A stretch of DNA of 64,000 bases. Origin: Metellina segmentata (Eukaryota; Arthropoda; Arachnida; Araneae; Tetragnathidae). This document shows, in pieces, positions 39,101-45,100 of the stretch. Numbering within the stretch: position 1 is the first letter of the stretch; each line of letters opens with the position of its first letter. Below the pieces are notes generated by a model, which had not been told where the DNA came from, searched no databases, and saw nothing but the letters and a program-made list of their open reading frames with translations. The stretch is taken from NCBI GenBank assembly GCA_947359465.1, contig OX375874.1:103419441-103483440 (forward strand), read 5' to 3'. The position numbers and the translations under genes were made by a program.

Positions 39101-42100
39101 ATTACATTGTGTGTGTGTGCTGCTCTGGATTATGGTGATTAGTGGCGATTGAGAGAGTTCGAAGTTTGCTTGTATACAAAAAGTAGAGGAATAAAGCACT
39201 TGTGGATGGTTGGGGATCGATTAATTATTCCGTTTATCGTTCTGCCGTCATGATAGCACGCGTACAAGATGGTGGCGACAGCTTTTTGTTTGGGTTTGAT
39301 GTTTGGCAATCGTTCTGCCGTCATGATAGCACGCGTACAAGATGGTGGCGACAGCTTTTTGTTTGGGTTTGATGTTTGGCAATCGTTCTGCCGTCATGAT
39401 AGCACGCGTACAAGATGGTGGCGACAGCTTTTTGTTTGGGTTTGATGTTTGGCAATCGTTCTGCCGTCATGATAGCACGCGTACAAGATGGTGGCGACAG
39501 CTTTTTGTTTGGGTTTGATGTTTGGCAATCGTTCTGCCGTCATGATAGCACGCGTACAAGATGGTGGCGACAGCTTTTTGTTTGGGTTTGATGTTTGGCA
39601 ATCGTTCTGCCGTCATGATAGCACGCGTACAAGATGGTGGCGACAGCTTTTTGTTTGGGTTTGATGTTTGGCAATCGTTCTGCCGTCATGATAGCACGCG
39701 TACAAGATGGTGGCGACAGCTTTTTGTTTGGGTTTGATGTTTGGCAATCGTTCTGCCGTCATGATAGCACGCGTACAAGATGGTGGCGACAGCTTTTTGT
39801 TTGGGTTTGATGTTTGGCAATCGTTCTGCCGTCATGATAGCACGCGTACAAGATGGTGGCGACAGCTTTTTGTTTGGGTTTGATGTTTGGCAATCGTTCT
39901 GCCGTCATGATAGCACGCGTACAAGATGGTGGCGACAGCTTTTTGTTTGGGTTTGATGTTTGGCAATCGTTCTGCCGTCATGATAGCACGCGTACAAGAT
40001 GGTGGCGACAGCTTTTTGTTTGGGTTTGATGTTTGGCAATCGTTCTGCCGTCATGATAGCACGCGTACAAGATGGTGGCGACAGCTTTTTGTTTGGGTTT
40101 GATGTTTGGCAATCGTTCTGCCGTCATGATAGCACGCGTACAAGTTGGTGGCGACAGCTTTTTGTTTGGGTTTGATGTTTGGCAATCGTTCTGCCGTCAT
40201 GATAGCACGCGTACAAGATGGTGGCGACAGCTTTTTGTTTGGGTTTGATGTTTGGCAATCGTTCTGCCGTCATGATAGCACGCGTACAAGATGGTGGCGA
40301 CAGCTTTTTGTTTGGGTTTGATGTTTGGCAATCGTTCTGCCGTCATGATAGCACGCGTACAAGATGGTGGCGACAGCTTTTTGTTTGGGTTTGATGTTTG
40401 GCAATCGTTTTGCCGTCATGATAGCACGCGTACAAGATGGTGGCGACAGCTTTTTGTTTGGGTTTGATGTTTGGCAATCGTTCTGCCGTCATGATAGCAC
40501 GCGTACAAGATGGTGGCGACAGCTTTTTGTTTGGGTTTGATGTTTGGCAATCGTTCTGCCGTCATGATAGCACGCGTACAAGATGGTGGCGACAGCTTTT
40601 TGTTTGGGTTTGATGTTTGGCAACCGGGTTGTGTTCTTGTAAATATGCCCCCCAGATGAATTTTAAGTTCGCGATCAGTAGAATGAAATCACAATATGCT
40701 TCTTTTGAATATGGAGTAAAGATCATCTATTTCTGTCTCAGCCCTAGGGGTCCTTCAGCCAGAGTTTTATATTTTCCTATCCATGAACACGACAGATGTA
40801 ATCAATTTGTGGTGTCACTGACGATAAAATAAAACCGGAAAGATAGAGGTAGGAAGTTGAATCTACGTCGGATCTGGAAGCAGCACAGTTGACTGTAGAT
40901 CCGGGATCAATCCCTGAGGGAAAGATCCCGGAAAACAAAGGGTCCTTCAGTCATAATTTTATTTTTTTATCCAGGAACACAAAAATTTAATCTAATTGCA
41001 GTTTCACTGATGATAAAATAAAACCATAAATATAAAGGTAGTAAGGTGAAATTACGTCGAACTGGAAACAGTACAGTTGGCTGTAGGTCCAGGATCAATT
41101 CCGAAGTGAAAGATCCGGGGACAATTCGTAATTTTGAATGACGGCGATGAGGTCAACACCTGAGTTGGTACACCACTCTGTAATTGGCCACACCACAGAT
41201 AGAGACAACACATTCACACATTTTATTTTGAATAACTGTATCGAATTATGAAATGGATCAAAATTATCAGGACATCTGTAAAAGAAATAAGTAAAAGCAT
41301 TATTCTTAGCATAATTGTAAGAGACAAAAATGAATTCTGAGTAAACCGTGGGATCTTAAAATTTGAATATTGGTATAAAAGGGAACGTTGGATAAGTAAT
41401 TCTGAAAATCGACATAATTTTTGAAAAGTTTGAAAAAAATTAAACATAAAGAGTTTTTGTTGTTTCCTAAAGGAAAAAAATAAACGAATCACGTTTGTTA
41501 GAGGTGTCAGTATCCGATGAAAACCAGCCATATGTTTACAGTAAACAGCGCAAGAATTCATTCGGTGCGATTTTTTAATTTCATGAGTACGAATCTTGTA
41601 AACAATAAACAGGTATTTTTCGTATAAAAACTAAGTAATGATTTTTCGAGTTTTAAAAAATAAGCAATAATTTATTTCAAATTCAATAACACGAAAAAGA
41701 ATTTGCTTAATAGTTTGCTCTTGCCATTTTATTACAAACATAATAGTTTACTCTTGCCATTTTGTTACAAACATAATAGTTTACTCTTGCCATTTTGTTA
41801 CAAACATAATAGTTTACTCTTGCCATTTTGTTACAAACATAATAGTTTACTCTTGCCATTTTATTACAAACACCACTAAAACTAGGGAAGTGTTGAAGAT
41901 TTTCAGCATTATTGTCCGGATTAACTATCTAAGAATTCCGGATTAACTATCTGTTGGCGTGTCTTCGATTCTAAATGTCAACTTTTTCCAATGCCTGTGT
42001 AAATGAAACTATTCAATTGCTTCTCTTTGCGTCACTTTATTACGGATTCTTTCAACTTCTTTCTAACAATAACCGGCTTTTGAGTCTCCAACTAGGCTGG

Positions 42101-45100
42101 CGTCTTTTCCTGCATTGCTGTACATTTGCTATCTATAGTAATAAATTCAAATTTATCTTAACATGCGGAGCCTTGATAAAAGAAAAAGAGGGCCAGTAAA
42201 TCATATTGCACAAGCTCGATCATATCACCAAAAGCATAAAAATGAAACCGTGATCTCTTTACCATAGAGTAGGAAAGAACAACTACGTGTGTATATGCTT
42301 ATCTCCTGTTCCCTTCCTTGGGCAATAAATATTGTCTGCACTTTATCGGTTACTTAGCTATTAGCACTTTTTAAAGTGTTCCTAACCATCAAACACTAAG
42401 TCACAGTTGAGAGTAAAAGCCTTGTTCCTTTTTTATCTTCTATCCATTAAAATTAAGCATTGGTTTGAATATGGAGTTAATCTATTTTTTTGGCTGAAAC
42501 TGAGCTATTTGAGTAGTTATCTTTTTTGGTGGAGAGAAATCACTGCTACTTAACATAAAAATTTATAATGACTGTTGTGTCCATTTCTGAATCGGATGTC
42601 GCCGAGTGCATTTTACATAACTTTGGCGATGTCGATATCTTCTCGCTGTTAAGATCTTCAGAATGGTAATCGATGGTTAAAAGAGCAGCTACTTTGGCAT
42701 GGCAGCTGAATATATGATCAATGATCAGGTATGAGTTCAACGCCCATACAGTTGTTGCTATGTCTATGCGTTCTGGTAATGGAATGGAATAAAGGGACTA
42801 TGTAGTTTCATCTCAATCAATTGCATCCATACCTCTTTGAACATCACAAATTGATATGCGATTCATAATTTTGTCTCACGCCATTTTGATATCGAAATTA
42901 CTGTCTCGAGTCTTCTGCATATACTAAACATTATTGCAAGGAATGAATTTGTTGTTTCGGCGCTCATTTAAACTGTATTTTAAATTTATTCCGTCAAAAA
43001 AATTCCAAAGTTGTCCAACAAAATTTGCCGCTCTAGGTTACAGCATCTGAGAGATGCTCCATATACAAGGGTTTTTGTTTTTCAAAAAAATATATATATA
43101 TTTATATCGATTTCTTCTCCAAGTTAATGTACCTCAAATTCGAATTATAATTTATATGGTGGCATATAAACAGGGGACGCCCGTTCAACGTTTATTATTC
43201 AATTATTTCACTATGTCATAAAGAATTTTCAGTCGTCCGTCCAGTCAGATGATGAGTCTGATGTCGATACGATAAAAATTTGTATTGCTTCTCTCAAGAA
43301 TACATATTGGTGATTTGACTACAATGGAAGTTGGATTGGAAAATCAAAATGTGAGATAATATTATTCCCAATGGTGTTGATAAATGTTAAAAACATACCA
43401 ATTCTGCCCTTCACGTATATTGACACCGGATCGTGGTTCCTTATTACGAGATATTGTCCTCGGATCTTTTGCTTTGGGATTGATCACGGACCGAGCCCAT
43501 TCTGTCGCTTCAGTGTGACGTAATCTCAACTGCCTATTAACCTGGAAACATATGTTCCGTTTAATGTGTTACGTTTTTCTAACATGCGACTCGAAGTTTA
43601 TACTCAATCCCTTAAAGTTTTATTCAAGAAGGTACAATATAAAGCTCGTGAAGGTTCCCAGACAAATCCACAAGGGTTTCAGCTTTTGTGTTATAGCTGT
43701 TTGAGAATCCCTCTTCGAAACTCACTTAGCTTTATTCTAGTTTAAGGCTCTAAAACTAAGTCCATTAAGTTCGTATTATAATGTGGGGTTATGCCTCCCC
43801 AACGGGGACAGCCACGTCTCTTCCCCATAAGAGTAATTGGAGGGTTTCCGAAAAAATAGCTGACCCAGGATGTAGGAGAGGGAATAACCTGCCTGTGCTG
43901 TCAATTACTGCACCTCTTGTTACACAAACACCACTTCACAGTGGTGATACTCAACCGCAAGAATATTCATTCAACCTTTCAATAGTTGTTTACCACTTCC
44001 AGGAACTTGTTTTCGTGTTTTTGGTCTGAGCTTTCAATTGAGTGCGATGTTCAATTTTGTTGTGGATTAGATTATGTAACTATATTGTCGATTTCCATTT
44101 TTATGCTGTATGAACAGAAACTGAAGCGGTTTCTTCGTTTTGTTTCAGAGTGCCAACCGTGTACAGAATCTGAACTGCTGCACCAATACTGCTCCAGTGA
44201 TTTCGGTAAGTTGGTAACACAGTTTCTTTGGAATATTTTGAGTTTAAAATATAAAGCACGAAGACTACTTATTGAAAAATGATTGAAAGCTAAACTTATA
44301 ATGGCCGACATTATTCTATTTGCAATTTATTTTTTGCCTTCTGACCATTTTTGATCCAATAAATATCAATTTGCGCATGACATCTAAAGGAAATTTCGAT
44401 ATCAATCCAAAATTTGGTGGAACTTATGTTTAGCAAAAGAGTTTTACCTTTGTGATGTTCTTGAGCAAGAGGAAAAATCCACATCCCTTCGTAAAGAGCT
44501 TTCAATATCTAAAAACTTAAAATCACCATCAACAACTACTCTTTTCTGCACGCATTTTTCGCAATACATAAATTATATGGTTTTAAATAGATTTTAGAAA
44601 TAATCAAACTGGGGCCTCAAAATTAAAGTGCATAATATCGAAATTCGAAAGTATATAGGTCCGAATTTTGTTCATACCCATTTGTTATCAGATCATTTTA
44701 AAAAATCACCTAATGATGTCGGTTTACGCTGCCATACTATCAAGCAAAAACAAATGGAGGCAATTTATTTCTGGAATGAATTAAACTTAATATTGGCCAG
44801 AATTGCAAGTTGGAACTTTGACTCGGATGTAATCCGTCGATATTTACCCTCATCGTAATTTTCTTATCTGGGCAATTTTTTTTTTCAAATCTATCTTTTA
44901 AAGGTAAGTTTAATTGCCAAAATAAAAAAATTCTTCCTCGCCATTTTTTTTCCACATTGGAGTCATGATACTCATTTAATATCTTTAGTAAATCACTGAT
45001 AGAATTATGTTGGACCTTTTACTTAATTGCCCCCAAATCTCAACTTATCTTTTAGAGACTAATTTGAAGCATCCGATATAATTGGTGGCAAACACATTCT

